From NCBI GenBank assembly GCA_021298835.1, contig JAJTHG010000007.1, positions 1 to 60,374 of the forward strand: a stretch of 60,374 nt of DNA, given 5' to 3'. How positions within the stretch are numbered: the stretch's first letter is position 1; every line of letters begins with the position of its first letter. The notes beneath the pieces were generated by a model, which saw only the letters and a list, made by a program, of their open reading frames with translations, was not told the origin of the DNA and did no database searches. This document shows positions 16,266-28,683 of the stretch, in pieces. The translations under genes were made by a program, and so were the position numbers. This DNA is from Gemmatimonadota bacterium. GTDB lineage: Bacteria > Gemmatimonadota > Gemmatimonadetes > Gemmatimonadales > Gemmatimonadaceae.

Positions 16266-17789
16266 TCACGGCGCGCCGAGGCGTCGGGCAAAGAGGAACT
16301 CGAAGGCCTCGGCGAGCATCGGCCCGACCCCGAGCGTGTGGCCGGCGGTGGGGTGCTCGCGGTACGTCACCGACGCGCCGGCGGCGCCCGCCGCCTCGGC
16401 GGCGGGGCGGATGCGCGACGGTGGGATGATCGGGTCGAGACCGCCTGCGATCCACAGGGAGGGCGGCACGCGCGTCCCGACCGCGGGAGGGCGTCCGGCC
16501 CCGGCGAGCAGCACCGTGGCGGCGATGCGCGACGGGCGCGCCGCCGCCGCCGCGTACGTCGCGGCGGCCCCCATCGAGTGGCCGATCACGTACACCCGCG
16601 TCGAGTCCACCGCGTAGGCGCGGGAGACCACCGCGAGGACGGAATCGAGCATGGCGACGTCGCGCTGGAATACGGTGGTCGCCGGCGAGACGAGGATGGC
16701 GCCGCGCCGCGCCGCCTGCCGCACGACCTCGCCGGCGCCGTAGGCGTCCGGGAACATGTTCTCGTCACCGCCGGCGCCGTGGAGCGCGACGACGAGCGGG
16801 CGCGGGGCGCGCGAGTCGCCCCCCGCCGGTACGATGATCCGCATGGGAAGCGGGCGGCCGCCGGGGCCGATGATCGTGCGCCAGACGTCGCCCGCGCCGA
16901 CGTAGGGATCGCGTCCGGCGGCGAGGGTCTCGGCCTCGCGGCCGAGGGCCCGCGCGAGCGTCGCGGGATCGGAGAGGAACTGGGCCGATTGCTCGGGACT
17001 CGGGGTCGCGACGAGGTTGGCGAGTCGCGCGCGGAAGGCGGCTACCGCTTGCGGCACGGTGATGCTGTCGAGCGCGGCGGTGCGAGCGGCGAGGCGCGCC
17101 CGGGTGCTGTCGGGTGACTCGCGCGCGATATCCACGTGCCCGAGCCGGATGTCGGGGGTGCGCCCCGGCACGGCGGCGACGAGGGCGTAGCGTCCCTCGG
17201 TCAAGCGCGCGAGGCGGGCGGGCTCGAACGGCAGCGCGACGGGCGCGGAAGCGCCCGGGGCGACGGCGACCTCGGTCGTCGCGACGTCCCGGTTTCGCGC
17301 ATCCACGAGCCGTACGCGCAGGGGGAGGGGCGCGGTGCCCGGCATCGGCACCAACGGCACCAGCGCCAGCGCGATGCCCGGGGTGCCGCGCACGGGAATC
17401 GCGGGCGCGGCGGAGGCCCGCAGCCCGAGCGTCCGCGCCATGTCGCCGTCGGTGGCGGTGTCGCCTGCCAGGTGCGCGTACAGGCGGTTCAGCGCGCGAA
17501 TCGCGTCGGCGGTGCGGCCGGCGAAGAACGCGAGGGTGCCCTGGTCGAAGCGGCGATTGGCGAGCACGGCGGTCGCGCTGTCGGGAGGCGACGCCACGAG
17601 CCAGCCGTCCACGCGCTGGTAGGCGGCAGCGAGGTCGGCCCGCGTGACGACGGGCGCCGCTGGGGGCTGGGCGGCCGGCTGGGCGGCCGGCTGGGGGGCC
17701 GGCTGGGGGGCCGGCTGGGCGGCGGCACCTCGAGTCGCGAGCCATCCGAGGCACGCGGCCATGAACGGGCGCAGGGCGGGGAGTCGCAT
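16266..17789 (-). CDS. Secreted alpha/beta hydrolase (esterase/peptidase-like)
   Basis: 507 residues. A signal peptide (MRLPALRPFMAACLGWLATRGAAAQ) is followed by a Pro-Ala-Gln linker from 12-bp repeats. Next comes a helical and beta-rich N-terminal region of about 200 residues. The C-terminal alpha/beta-hydrolase domain has VVALHGAGGDENMF (oxyanion region), the nucleophile elbow GHSMG, a late acidic residue in GGLDPIIPP and the His in TAGHTLG. It resembles PHB-depolymerase/feruloyl-esterase-like secreted hydrolases; the substrate is unknown. The ATG at 17789 lies 5 nt after TAGATT. An in-frame ATG at 17816 is less likely. Confidence 0.8.
   Translation of the reverse strand: MRLPALRPFMAACLGWLATRGAAAQPAPQPAPQPAAQPAAQPPAAPVVTRADLAAAYQRVDGWLVASPPDSATAVLANRRFDQGTLAFFAGRTADAIRALNRLYAHLAGDTATDGDMARTLGLRASAAPAIPVRGTPGIALALVPLVPMPGTAPLPLRVRLVDARNRDVATTEVAVAPGASAPVALPFEPARLARLTEGRYALVAAVPGRTPDIRLGHVDIARESPDSTRARLAARTAALDSITVPQAVAAFRARLANLVATPSPEQSAQFLSDPATLARALGREAETLAAGRDPYVGAGDVWRTIIGPGGRPLPMRIIVPAGGDSRAPRPLVVALHGAGGDENMFPDAYGAGEVVRQAARRGAILVSPATTVFQRDVAMLDSVLAVVSRAYAVDSTRVYVIGHSMGAAATYAAAAARPSRIAATVLLAGAGRPPAVGTRVPPSLWIAGGLDPIIPPSRIRPAAEAAGAAGASVTYREHPTAGHTLGVGPMLAEAFEFLFARRLGAP
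17665..17724. repeat. 12-bp tandem repeat in hydrolase linker
   Basis: Five 12-bp units (ggctgggcggcc and ggctggggggcc variants) encode PAAQ/PAPQ repeats directly behind the signal peptide of the minus-strand hydrolase. Confidence 0.9.
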
Positions 17790-17800
17790 GCCGGAATCTA
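17790..17800 (-). promoter_or_regulatory. Leaderless -10 element of hydrolase gene
   Basis: TAGATT on the minus strand, 5 nt before the ATG at 17789. It is part of a 49-bp divergent promoter region. Confidence 0.55.
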
Positions 17801-17825
17801 CGGCGCGCAGGGTCATGCGTCCGGA

Positions 17826-17838
17826 TAAATTCCCCCGC
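17826..17838 (+). promoter_or_regulatory. Leaderless -10 element of surface protease gene
   Basis: TAAATT at 17826-17831, 7 nt before the ATG at 17839. Confidence 0.6.
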
Positions 17839-20769
17839 ATGACACGTGGTGCTTCGTTCCGCCGCGCGATGCCGGTGCTTGCCCTGCTGGCGGCCTGGTC
17901 GCCCGTGCGTGGCGTCGCCCAGCAGACCGGGCTCGGCGCGATGCAGAACCCGCCCGACGTCCGCTGGCGCGCCGTGGAGGGCCGCCATGCGCGGGTGATC
18001 GCGCCGGACGCCTTGGAGGGCGAAGCCCAGCGGCTCGCCGGCCTGCTCGACCGGATCGCGTCGCGCGACACGGCCACCCTGCGCGGCACGCCGCTCCGGA
18101 TCGACGTCGTGCTGCAACAGCGCCTCGCCGAGGCGAACGGCTTCGTGACGCTCTTCCCTCGGCGGTCCGAGTGGTTCCTCCAGCCCCCGCAGGGCGACGG
18201 CCTGCAGGGGCCGCTCGACTGGATGGACCTCCTCGCGCTGCACGAGTACCGCCACGTGAAGCAGTTCGACGCGCTCGATCGCGGCGTGACGCGCTTCTTC
18301 TCGCGGTGGCTTGGCGACTTCGCGCAGGGCGGCTTCAGCGCGTGGACGATTCCCATGTGGCTGTTCGAGGGGGACGCCGTGGCCACCGAGACGGCGCTGA
18401 CCGACGGCGGCCGCGGCCGGATGCCGACGTTCGACGCCGAGTGGCGCGCGCGGATGCTCGACGCGCGCGATCCGGGCTACTGGACCATGCTGCATCGTTC
18501 GTTCCGGGACTACTGGCCGAACCACTACGTGCACGGGTGGGCGCTGGTGCGCGAGGCCCGCGTGCGCTTCGGTGGCGATGTGTGGGACCGGGCGATGGTG
18601 CGGAGCACGCGCCGTGCGTTCAGTCCCTATGCGCTCTCGTCGGCGCTGCACCGCGAAACGGGGCTCGGGGTGACGGGACTGCACCGCGCGGCATGGAGCG
18701 GGATGCAGGACCGGCTGCGCGCCGAGGCCGCCGCGCGGACGCCGACCCCGGTGACGTCCGTGGGGCCGCCGCCGGACGCGTGGCGCGACGACGAGTTCCC
18801 GCAATGGGCGGACGACTCGTCGCTGGTGGTGCTGCAGTCGGGGCTCGACGTGCTGCCGACCTTCGTGCGACTGGCCCTCGGCACGCCGCGCCGCGAGGTG
18901 CTGCAGTCGCCGGGTCCGCTGGCCCGCGGGGTCCCGCCGGCCATCGGCGGCGGGCGTCTCGCGTGGGTCGAGCAGCGGTTCGATCCGCGCTGGGGCTACC
19001 AGTCGTGGAGCGTCGTGGTGACGCGGCCCGTCGGCTCGGGGACGAGCGGTGACCTGCGCGACGGGACCCGCTGGACGGCTGTCGCCGTCGCTCCGGACGG
19101 CGACCGGCTGGCGGTGGTCGAGCAGGGACCGGATCGCACGTCGGCGCTGCTGCTGCTCGGGTCCGACGGCACCGTGGTGCACCGGTGGCCGGTGCCCGAG
19201 CCGGACCTGTTCGTCTCGCCGCGGTTCTCGCGCGACGGCCGCGACGTGTTCGTCGTGCGCATCCGGCGCGGCAGCGGCCGCCGGGTCGAGCGCTGCCCCG
19301 CCGACGGCACACCGTGCGCGCCGGTGGGCGAGTTCACGACCGCCGCGGTGCAGGCCCCGAGCGGCGATCGCGAGGTCGTCTTCGCCACGATGCCGGTGCA
19401 GGGGCGCGACGAAGTCGTCGCCTGGCGCGAGGGCCGGTGGTGGCAGGTCACCACCCGCCCGGTGGGGGCGACGAATCCCGTCCCATCGCCCGACGGCACC
19501 CGCCTCGCCTTCAACGACCAGACCTCGAGCGGCAAGCGGGCGGTGGTGATGCCGATCGATCCCGCGTCGTGGACCCCCTACGCGCCCACGCCGTGGGACA
19601 CGCTGGGGCTCGCCACGCTCGTGGCGCAGTCGCGGGCGGAGAACGTCCTGGCGGACTCGGGCGAACGCCCACGCTATCCCGCGCGGCGCTACGCCCCATG
19701 GCGGCACGCGTGGAATCCCTACGGCGTGCTCGTGAGCGCCCCGCCGCTGGGCCCGGTGGTTGGGGCGACGGTGTACTCGCAGGACGTGCTCGGGACCGTC
19801 GGGGCCTCGGTCGGCGCCGAGTACAACCTGACGGAGCGGCAGGCCGGGGGACGGGCCGTAGTGAGTTGGGCGGGCCGCTATCCGATCATCGACGCCGATG
19901 TTTCCGTCACCGGACGATCGGACACGTACCCGGTCGTCACGCCGGGGCCGCGGCCGGGTGGCGACTGGACGTGGCGCGAGGTCTCGACCGGCCTCGGCAT
20001 CCGCGTGCCGCTCAACCTGACGCGGGACCTCTACCAGACGTCCGTCACCCTGCAGGCCGCGGTGCGGGAGACGCGCGTCGGCGGGAGCACGCTGCCGTCG
20101 TGGTTCGTCTCCGACGAGGGCAGCGTCCGACCGGTGACGCTCGGGATCTCGGCGGGTCGCGGCTACGCGTGGATCCGCGACATCCAGCCGGTGTGGGGCC
20201 AGTACCTCACCGCCTTTATCCGGCAGACGCCGCTCGGCGGCACGTTCCGCGGCCACCAGTGGTACGCGCGCGGCCGCGCGTTCTTCCCGGGGCTGCGTCG
20301 GCACCACGGGCTGCGCCTCGATGGCGCGTGGGAATCGCAGGCGATGCAGGAACGGTCGAGCGACCCGCTCCCGTACCGCTTCGCATCGCCGATGCCGTTC
20401 GCGCGCGGGTTCGACCCGGTGACGGCGCCGGAGCTTGCGCGGTTCGCTGCGGACTACGTGTTCCCGCTGTGGTATCCCGATCACAACCTGCTGCAGACGG
20501 TGCACGTGCGGCGGGTGCGCGGGGCCCTCTTCGCGGACCAGCTGACGGCGCGGCGCGCGGTCTTCCTGGGTGGCGGTGTCACGCCGGGCACCGCGGTGCG
20601 GCAGGAGCGGGAACAGCGGTTCCGGTCGCTCGGGGCCGAACTGTGGTTCGACACGCGGTGGTGGCACTTCCCGGTGGACGTGCCGCTCGGGCTCCGGTTC
20701 TCGTGGCGCCCGGACATGCCCGCCGCCGAGCGCGGGCGCTTCGACGTGGTATTCGGGCTCGAGTTCTGA
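17839..20769 (+). CDS. Outer-membrane HExxH metallopeptidase / beta-propeller / beta-barrel protein
   Basis: 976 residues in three parts. A signal peptide (about 1-29) leads into a peptidase-MA-like zinc domain (about 30-290). Its motif is H135-E-Y-R-H139 and its probable third ligand is E177 in PMWLFEGDAVATE. Next is a WD40/PD40-type propeller (about 300-590, with VAPDGDRLAVV, SRDGRDVFVV and SPDGTRLAF). The C-terminal part (about 600-976) is rich in amphipathic strands and ends in Phe (FGLEF), as expected of an outer-membrane beta-barrel. It was identified by motifs, so the substrate is unknown. The start is set by a TAAATT element 7 nt upstream. A strong hairpin follows the stop codon. Confidence 0.75.
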   Translation: MTRGASFRRAMPVLALLAAWSPVRGVAQQTGLGAMQNPPDVRWRAVEGRHARVIAPDALEGEAQRLAGLLDRIASRDTATLRGTPLRIDVVLQQRLAEANGFVTLFPRRSEWFLQPPQGDGLQGPLDWMDLLALHEYRHVKQFDALDRGVTRFFSRWLGDFAQGGFSAWTIPMWLFEGDAVATETALTDGGRGRMPTFDAEWRARMLDARDPGYWTMLHRSFRDYWPNHYVHGWALVREARVRFGGDVWDRAMVRSTRRAFSPYALSSALHRETGLGVTGLHRAAWSGMQDRLRAEAAARTPTPVTSVGPPPDAWRDDEFPQWADDSSLVVLQSGLDVLPTFVRLALGTPRREVLQSPGPLARGVPPAIGGGRLAWVEQRFDPRWGYQSWSVVVTRPVGSGTSGDLRDGTRWTAVAVAPDGDRLAVVEQGPDRTSALLLLGSDGTVVHRWPVPEPDLFVSPRFSRDGRDVFVVRIRRGSGRRVERCPADGTPCAPVGEFTTAAVQAPSGDREVVFATMPVQGRDEVVAWREGRWWQVTTRPVGATNPVPSPDGTRLAFNDQTSSGKRAVVMPIDPASWTPYAPTPWDTLGLATLVAQSRAENVLADSGERPRYPARRYAPWRHAWNPYGVLVSAPPLGPVVGATVYSQDVLGTVGASVGAEYNLTERQAGGRAVVSWAGRYPIIDADVSVTGRSDTYPVVTPGPRPGGDWTWREVSTGLGIRVPLNLTRDLYQTSVTLQAAVRETRVGGSTLPSWFVSDEGSVRPVTLGISAGRGYAWIRDIQPVWGQYLTAFIRQTPLGGTFRGHQWYARGRAFFPGLRRHHGLRLDGAWESQAMQERSSDPLPYRFASPMPFARGFDPVTAPELARFAADYVFPLWYPDHNLLQTVHVRRVRGALFADQLTARRAVFLGGGVTPGTAVRQEREQRFRSLGAELWFDTRWWHFPVDVPLGLRFSWRPDMPAAERGRFDVVFGLEF

Positions 20770-20785
20770 CGGCAGGCCGGTCGGG

Positions 20786-20806
20786 CCCCGGCCTCGCGAG
20801 CCGGGG
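20786..20806. terminator. Terminator-like hairpin after surface protease gene
   Basis: CCCCGGC, 7-nt loop, GCCGGGG: a perfect 7-bp GC stem 17 nt after the stop codon at 20769. No T tract follows. It lies just before the -10 element of the next operon. Confidence 0.35.
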
Positions 20807-20816
20807 CGCGAGTCGG

Positions 20817-20822
20817 TAACCT
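20817..20822 (+). promoter_or_regulatory. -10-like element TAACCT of the Asp-box/M14/ligase operon
   Basis: TAACCT, 24 nt before the ATG at 20847. It predicts a leader of about 18 nt without a Shine-Dalgarno sequence. Confidence 0.35.
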
Positions 20823-20846
20823 CCGGCCTCCCGATCCCCACGACTC

Positions 20847-23813
20847 ATGCGCCTGTCCCGTACCGTCACGTGCGCCGCCGCCATCCTGGCGCCGGTCGTC
20901 GCGCCCGCCCAGTACCACGATGCGGAGATGCTCGAGCGGCTGCGCTTCCGCTTCATCGGGCCGGCGGTGATGTCGGGCCGCATCACGGACCTCGCGGTGT
21001 ACGAGGCCGACCCCGCCATCATGTACGTCGCGAGCGCGACCGGCGGCGTCTGGAAGACGACCAACATGGCCGTCACGATGACGCCGGTCTTCGAGCGCGA
21101 GCGCGTGCATTCGGTCGGGGCGGTGGCGGTCTTCCAGGGCGACCCGAACCTCGTGTGGGTCGGCACGGGCGAGGCGACGAACCGCCAGAGCTCGGGTTGG
21201 GGGGACGGCGTGTACAAGTCGGAAGACGGCGGCCGCACGTGGCGCAACACGGGGCTCGCCGCAGGGCGGCACGTGGCGCGGCTCGTGACGCATCCGACCA
21301 ACCGCGACGTCGTCTATGCGGCGGTGCCGGGCAACCTGTGGGCGCCGAACCCCGAGCGCGGCCTGTACCGGACGTCCGACGGCGGTCGCAGCTGGCAGTT
21401 GGTGCTCGCGGGGAACGACGACACCGGCGTCACGGAGGTCGCGATGGACCCGTCGAACCCGGACGTCCTCTACGCGGCGACGTACCAGCGGCGCCGGCAG
21501 GCGTTCGGCTACGTCGGCGGCGGCCCGGGCTCGGCTCTCTGGAAGACGACGGACGGCGGCACCACCTGGCGACGGCTCGGCAACGGCCTGCCCGCCGGCC
21601 CATGGGGCCGGGTGGGGATCTCGGTGTACCGACGCGACCCGCGCGTGCTCTACGTCTCGGTGGAGCAGGGGCGGCGCTACACGTCGAGCATCTCGTACGA
21701 ACAGCGCCTCGGCGGCGTGTACCGGAGCGCCGACGGCGGCGCGTCGTGGCGGTTCATGGGCGACTGGAACCCCCGCCCGTCGTACTCGAGCAAGCTGCTC
21801 GTGGACCCGTCGGACGAGTCGCGGCTCTACCAGGTGCAGTACTCGGTGTCGGACGACAGCGGCAAGACGTGGCGCGAGCCGCGGCAGTCGCTGCACGGCG
21901 ACGACCGCATCGTCTGGGTGAACCCGCGCGACTCGCGGCACGTGGTGAAGGGGGACGACGGCGGGCTGGGCATCTCGTGGGACCGCGGCGTGACGTGGCT
22001 CTACCAGCGCAACCTGCCGGTGTCGCAGTTCTACCACGTAGGCGTGGACAACAGCGTGCCCTTCCGCGTGTGCGGCGGCCTGCAGGACAACAACGCGTGG
22101 TGCGGGCCGAGCGAGACGACGTGGACGGACGGCATCCTCAACGAGGACTGGTTCCGCGTGGGCGGCGGCGACGGCTTCCACACGCTGTTCGACACGACGG
22201 ACAACCGCACGCTCTACGTGACGTCCCAGTACCTGGGGCTGACGCGGGTGGACCTGCGGACGATGGAGACGCGCACGATCCGGCCATCGTGGCCGGAGGG
22301 CGACGTGTACAAGCGCGGCAACTGGGGGCCGCCGGCCCCGCGCGTGGGCCGGTTCCAGGAGGGGGCCAACTGGAACGCCCCGCTCGCGGTGAGCGCGCAC
22401 GACCCGCGGACGCTCTACGCCGGGATGCGGCACCTCTACCGCTCGCGCGACCGGGGCGAGACGTGGCAGCGCCTCGGCGACTTCACGACCGGCGTCGACC
22501 GACGGACCCTGCCGATCATGGGCCAGCGGCCGGACAGCGCGACGCTCTCGCTCGACGACGGGATCTCGTTCTTCCCGACGACGAGCGCGTTCGCCGAGTC
22601 GCCGCGGGACCGTGCGGTGCTGTGGGTGGGGACCGACGACGGGCGGCTGCACGTCTCGCGGGACGAGGGGCGCACGTGGCGCGACGTGTCGTCGCAGGTG
22701 CCGGACGTGCCGCGCGGGACGTGGGTGAAGCACGTCGAGGCGTCGCGGTGGGCCCCCGGGACCGCATGGGTGATCTGGGACGGCCACCAGAACGGTGACT
22801 TCCGGAACTGGATGTACCGCACGACCGACTACGGGCAGACGTGGACGGAGGTCGTCGCCGACCTGCCGCGCGAGGTGGTGCCGCACATGCTGCGCGAGGA
22901 TCCCGTGGACCCCCAGCTGCTGTACCTCGGCACGGAATTCGGGTTGTTCCTGTCGTTCAACGGCGGGACGAGCTGGGTGCCGGCGCGGGGCAACCTGCCG
23001 ACGGTGCCCGTCAACGACCTCGTGGTGCATCCGCGCGACCATGCGCTCGTGCTCGGCACGCACGGGCGCGGCATCTGGATCCTCGACGACGTGCGGCCGC
23101 TCCGGAACGGCCGTCCGGGGCCGAAGGTGCTGCTCGCCGGCGGTCCCACGGTCGTGCGGCAGCAGCGGCGCGTGCCGCGCATCGGGCACACCGGCGACAT
23201 GCACTTCCGCGGCGAGAACCCGCCCAACGGCCTGCCGATCACGCTCTGGGCCGCCGACAGCGGCCTGACCGCCACGGTGGCCGTGGTGCGCGCGCCCGGC
23301 GGCGACGTGTGGAAGCAGGTCGTCACCACGCGCCGCGGGTTGACCACCGTGGTGTGGCCCCTGCGCACGGCACCGCTGCCGGCGGCGGGCGGTGGCGGGG
23401 ACGGCGAGGAGGCGCCGCGGGGGACCGGCCCCAGCGCGTTCGTGCGGCCCGGCCCGTACACGGTGCTGGTCGAGTGGGACGGACAGGTGCGAGGCCAACG
23501 GATGGTGCAGGTGCTGCCGGACGCGCGCCAGGACGCCGCACCGGCGGCGCGCGAGGCGTGGCACGAGGCCCTCGAATCCATCACGGCGCTCGCCCGCCGG
23601 ACGGCCGCGGCGCTCGAGGCGGCCCGCGCGGCAAGCGGTCCGGGGGCGCCGCCCGCCGCCGTCAACCGCGCGGCCACGCTGGCGGAACTGCAGCAGCGCA
23701 TCACTGCCCTCTTCGTGCAGCTCGAGGCGCAGGTCGGGCCCCCAACGGCCGACATGCGCGCGCAGCTCGCTTCGTACACCGACCTGTTCGCGCGCCTCGA
23801 GCGCGCTCCGTGA
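20847..23813 (+). CDS. Secreted Asp-box (BNR/VPS10-like) beta-propeller protein
   Basis: 988 residues with a signal peptide (MRLSRTVTCAAAILAPVVAPAQ). Many Asp-box motifs of the form SxDGGxTW occur in sequence: SEDGGRTWRN, TSDGGRSWQL, TTDGGTTWRR, SADGGASWRF, SRDRGETWQR, SRDEGRTWRD and TTDYGQTW. This indicates a sortilin/VPS10-like or exo-sialidase-like propeller, probably a double propeller, up to about residue 755. A C-terminal region with an Ig-like strand block and a helical end (about 890-988) follows. No sialidase arginine triad was seen, so a binding or scaffold role is as likely as glycosidase activity. Its TGA overlaps the GTG of the M14 gene. Confidence 0.83.
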   Translation: MRLSRTVTCAAAILAPVVAPAQYHDAEMLERLRFRFIGPAVMSGRITDLAVYEADPAIMYVASATGGVWKTTNMAVTMTPVFERERVHSVGAVAVFQGDPNLVWVGTGEATNRQSSGWGDGVYKSEDGGRTWRNTGLAAGRHVARLVTHPTNRDVVYAAVPGNLWAPNPERGLYRTSDGGRSWQLVLAGNDDTGVTEVAMDPSNPDVLYAATYQRRRQAFGYVGGGPGSALWKTTDGGTTWRRLGNGLPAGPWGRVGISVYRRDPRVLYVSVEQGRRYTSSISYEQRLGGVYRSADGGASWRFMGDWNPRPSYSSKLLVDPSDESRLYQVQYSVSDDSGKTWREPRQSLHGDDRIVWVNPRDSRHVVKGDDGGLGISWDRGVTWLYQRNLPVSQFYHVGVDNSVPFRVCGGLQDNNAWCGPSETTWTDGILNEDWFRVGGGDGFHTLFDTTDNRTLYVTSQYLGLTRVDLRTMETRTIRPSWPEGDVYKRGNWGPPAPRVGRFQEGANWNAPLAVSAHDPRTLYAGMRHLYRSRDRGETWQRLGDFTTGVDRRTLPIMGQRPDSATLSLDDGISFFPTTSAFAESPRDRAVLWVGTDDGRLHVSRDEGRTWRDVSSQVPDVPRGTWVKHVEASRWAPGTAWVIWDGHQNGDFRNWMYRTTDYGQTWTEVVADLPREVVPHMLREDPVDPQLLYLGTEFGLFLSFNGGTSWVPARGNLPTVPVNDLVVHPRDHALVLGTHGRGIWILDDVRPLRNGRPGPKVLLAGGPTVVRQQRRVPRIGHTGDMHFRGENPPNGLPITLWAADSGLTATVAVVRAPGGDVWKQVVTTRRGLTTVVWPLRTAPLPAAGGGGDGEEAPRGTGPSAFVRPGPYTVLVEWDGQVRGQRMVQVLPDARQDAAPAAREAWHEALESITALARRTAAALEAARAASGPGAPPAAVNRAATLAELQQRITALFVQLEAQVGPPTADMRAQLASYTDLFARLERAP

Positions 23814-26553
23814 TCCGCCTCCACCCTTCGCCGCGATTCCCCGTGCCGTCCCTGCGCCCCCTGTGCCTGGCCGCCGCCGTCCTGGCCGTTGCGCCGTTCC
23901 CCGATGCCCTCGCGCAGCGCGCCGCTGCGGCGGCGCGGCCCGCGTCCCTCACCAGCCCCGAGCAGTTCTTCGGGTTCCGCGTGGGGGCCGACTACCGGCT
24001 CGTCCCGTACGCGCAGTTCGCGAAGTACTGGGAGACGCTGGCGCGGGAGTCGCCGCGGATGGAGCTCGACACGATCGGGCTGACGGCGGAGGGGCGGCCG
24101 CAGCTCATGGCGATCATCTCGTCGCCGGCCAACCTCGCGAAGCGCGAGCAGCATCGCCGCACGGTGCAGCGGCTCGCCCGCGGCGAGGTCGCCGACAGCG
24201 CCGAGGCGCGGCGGCTGGCGCAGTCGGGCAAGGCGGTCGTGTGGTTCGACGGCGGGCTCCACGCCACCGAGGTCGTCGGGTCGCACCAGCTGCTCGAGAG
24301 CGTGTGGCAGCTCGTCTCGCGCGACGACGCCGAGACCCGTCGCTTCCTCGACGACCTGATCATCCTCGCCGTGCACGCGAACCCGGACGGCATGGAGCTG
24401 GTGTCGTCGTGGTACATGCGCACCGCCGATTCGACCGCACGCACCTACCAGGACATCCCGCGGCTCTACCAGAAGTACATCGGGCACGACAACAATCGCG
24501 ACTTCTACATGATCACGCAGCCGGAGACGCGGAACATGACGCGGATCCAGTACCGCGAGTGGCTGCCGCAGATCGTGTACAATCACCACCAGCAGGGCCC
24601 CCCGGGTACGGTGCTCTTCGCTCCGCCGTTCCGCGACCCGCACAATCACCACATCGACCCGCTCGTCATCACCGGCATCTCGCTGGTCGGCACGGCGATG
24701 CACCAGCGGCTGATCGAGGAAGGGAAGCCGGGCGCGGTGATGCGCGAGGGCGCGCCGTACCAGACGTGGTGGAACGGCGGGCTCCGGACCGCCGTGTACT
24801 TCCACAACCAGATCGGGCTGCTGACCGAGATCAACGGGAGCCCGAACCCGATGAAGATCCCCTTCGTGCCGGATCGCCTCGTCTCCACGGGCGACCAGCC
24901 GAACCCGATCGAGCCGGGACCGTTCAGCTTCCGGACGGCGATCGAGTACTCGGTCACGAACAACTGGGCCGTCTTCGACGTGGCCTCGCGGCACCGGGAG
25001 CAGTTCCTGCTCAACGCCTGGCGCATGGCCCGCAACCAGATCGGCCGCGGACAGCGCGACACGTGGACGCTGTACCCGCGATACGTCGCCGAGGCGAAGG
25101 TGGCGATGAACGGCCGCCCGGGCACCGAGGAGGACTTCCGCCGGCTGCTCCGCCGGCCCGAGCGCCGCGACGCGAAGGCGTACGTGATCCCGCGGCCGCA
25201 GCGCGACTTCGCCACCGCGACGAAGTTCGTCAACGCGCTGATCCGGGCCGGCGTGACCGTGCACCGGGCCGAGGCGCGCTTCGCCGCCGCCGGCCGCTCG
25301 TACGGCGCGGGGAGTTACGTCGTGTACGCGGGCCAGCCGTTCCGCGCCCACGTGCTCGACATGTTCGAGCCGCAGGACTACCCGAACGACTTCCAGTATC
25401 CCGGCGGGCCGCCCAAGCGGCCGTACGACGCCGCGGGCTACACGCTCGCCTTCCAGATGGGGGTGCAGTTCGACCGCCTGCTCGACGCGCCGCGGGGCGA
25501 GTTCGAGGTGCTGGCCGACGAGATCCCGCCCCCGCGCGGGAGCGTGGATCCGGCGCGGGAGGGGGGCGGTTGGTGGATCGACCGCGGCATGGTGGATCAC
25601 GTCGTGGCCGTGAACCGGCTGCTCGCGGCGGGCAAGCGCGTGATCGTCGCGTCGGGTAACCGCTACTTCGTCCCCGCCGAGGCGGGCGTGACGCCGATGC
25701 TCGAGCAGCTCGCCCGCGAGAAGGGACTGTCGTTCGCGGCCTCCGGCACCTCCGGGCTGCCGACGGGACCAGCGCTGCGTCCCGTGCGCATCGCGCTGTG
25801 GGACCGCTACGGCGGCTCGATGGAGAGCGGCTGGACGCGCTGGCTCTTCGAGCAATTCGAGTTCCCGCACACGGTGGTGTATCCGCAGGACATCGACGCG
25901 GGGAGCCTGCGCGAGAAGTTCGACGTGCTGGTGCTGCCCGACGGGGCGCTCCCGCGCGAGCGGCAGACGGGCGAGGCGCGCGGCGGTCCGCCGCCGGCCG
26001 ACCGCGTCCCCGAGGAATACCGGCGGATGCTCGGCACCATGAGCACCCAGCGGAGCCTGCCGGCGATCAAGGCCTTCCTCGAGGCCGGCGGTACGACGCT
26101 CGCGATCGGCAACGCGACCGGGCTCGCGCAGCTGCTCGGGCTTCCGATCGGCGACCACCTGGTGGATGCCGCGGGGAAGCCGCTGTCGAACGACGCGTTC
26201 TTCGTCCCGGGCTCCCTGCTGCGCGTGCAGGTGGACACCGCGTCGGTGCTCGCGCGCGGCGCGCCGGCGGAGGTGGACGTCATGTTCGAGAACTCGCCCG
26301 CCTTTCGCGTCGCGCCGGGCACCCCGGGGGTGCGCGTCGTGGCGCGCTTCGACGGCGACGCCCCGCTTCGCAGCGGCTGGGCCTGGGGGCAGGCAGCGCT
26401 CAAGGGCGGGGCGGCGATCGTCGAGGCCGATGTCGGCAAGGGGCTGCTCGTCCTGTACGGGCCGGAGGTGCTCTTCCGCGCCCAGCCGCACGGGACGTTC
26501 CCCTTCTTCTTCAACGGCCTCTACCGGCTCGCGACGACGACGCCCGCGGTGCC

Positions 26554-26557
<4 letters not shown>
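23810..26557 (+). CDS. Secreted M14 family zinc carboxypeptidase
   Basis: 915 residues. The GTG start at 23810 overlaps the upstream TGA (GTGA) and gives a signal peptide ending PFPDALAQ. The M14 domain (about 45-420) has the zinc motif H151-A-T-E154 in GGLHATEVVGSHQ, a later His region (YNHHQQGP) and the Glu-containing LLTEINGSPNP. The C-terminal half (about 430-915) resembles the glutamine-amidotransferase-like fold that follows M14 in large bacterial members (VRIALWDRYGGSMESGWTRWLFEQFEFPH). It should trim C-terminal residues from extracellular peptides. It is co-translated with the Asp-box protein and the acetoacetate-CoA ligase. Confidence 0.88.
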
Positions 26558-28671
<2,114 letters not shown>

Positions 28672-28683
28672 GGTCGAGCGGGG

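Noticed and set aside
16765..20841. A 1358-codon minus-strand open frame opposite the surface protease
   Set aside because: Arg/His/Pro-rich without domains or hydrophobic pattern. The plus strand has a coherent protein with motifs, so this is a shadow.
20847..23813. Asp-box protein as a sialidase
   Set aside because: Asp boxes alone do not define a sialidase; the arginine triad and catalytic residues were not found.
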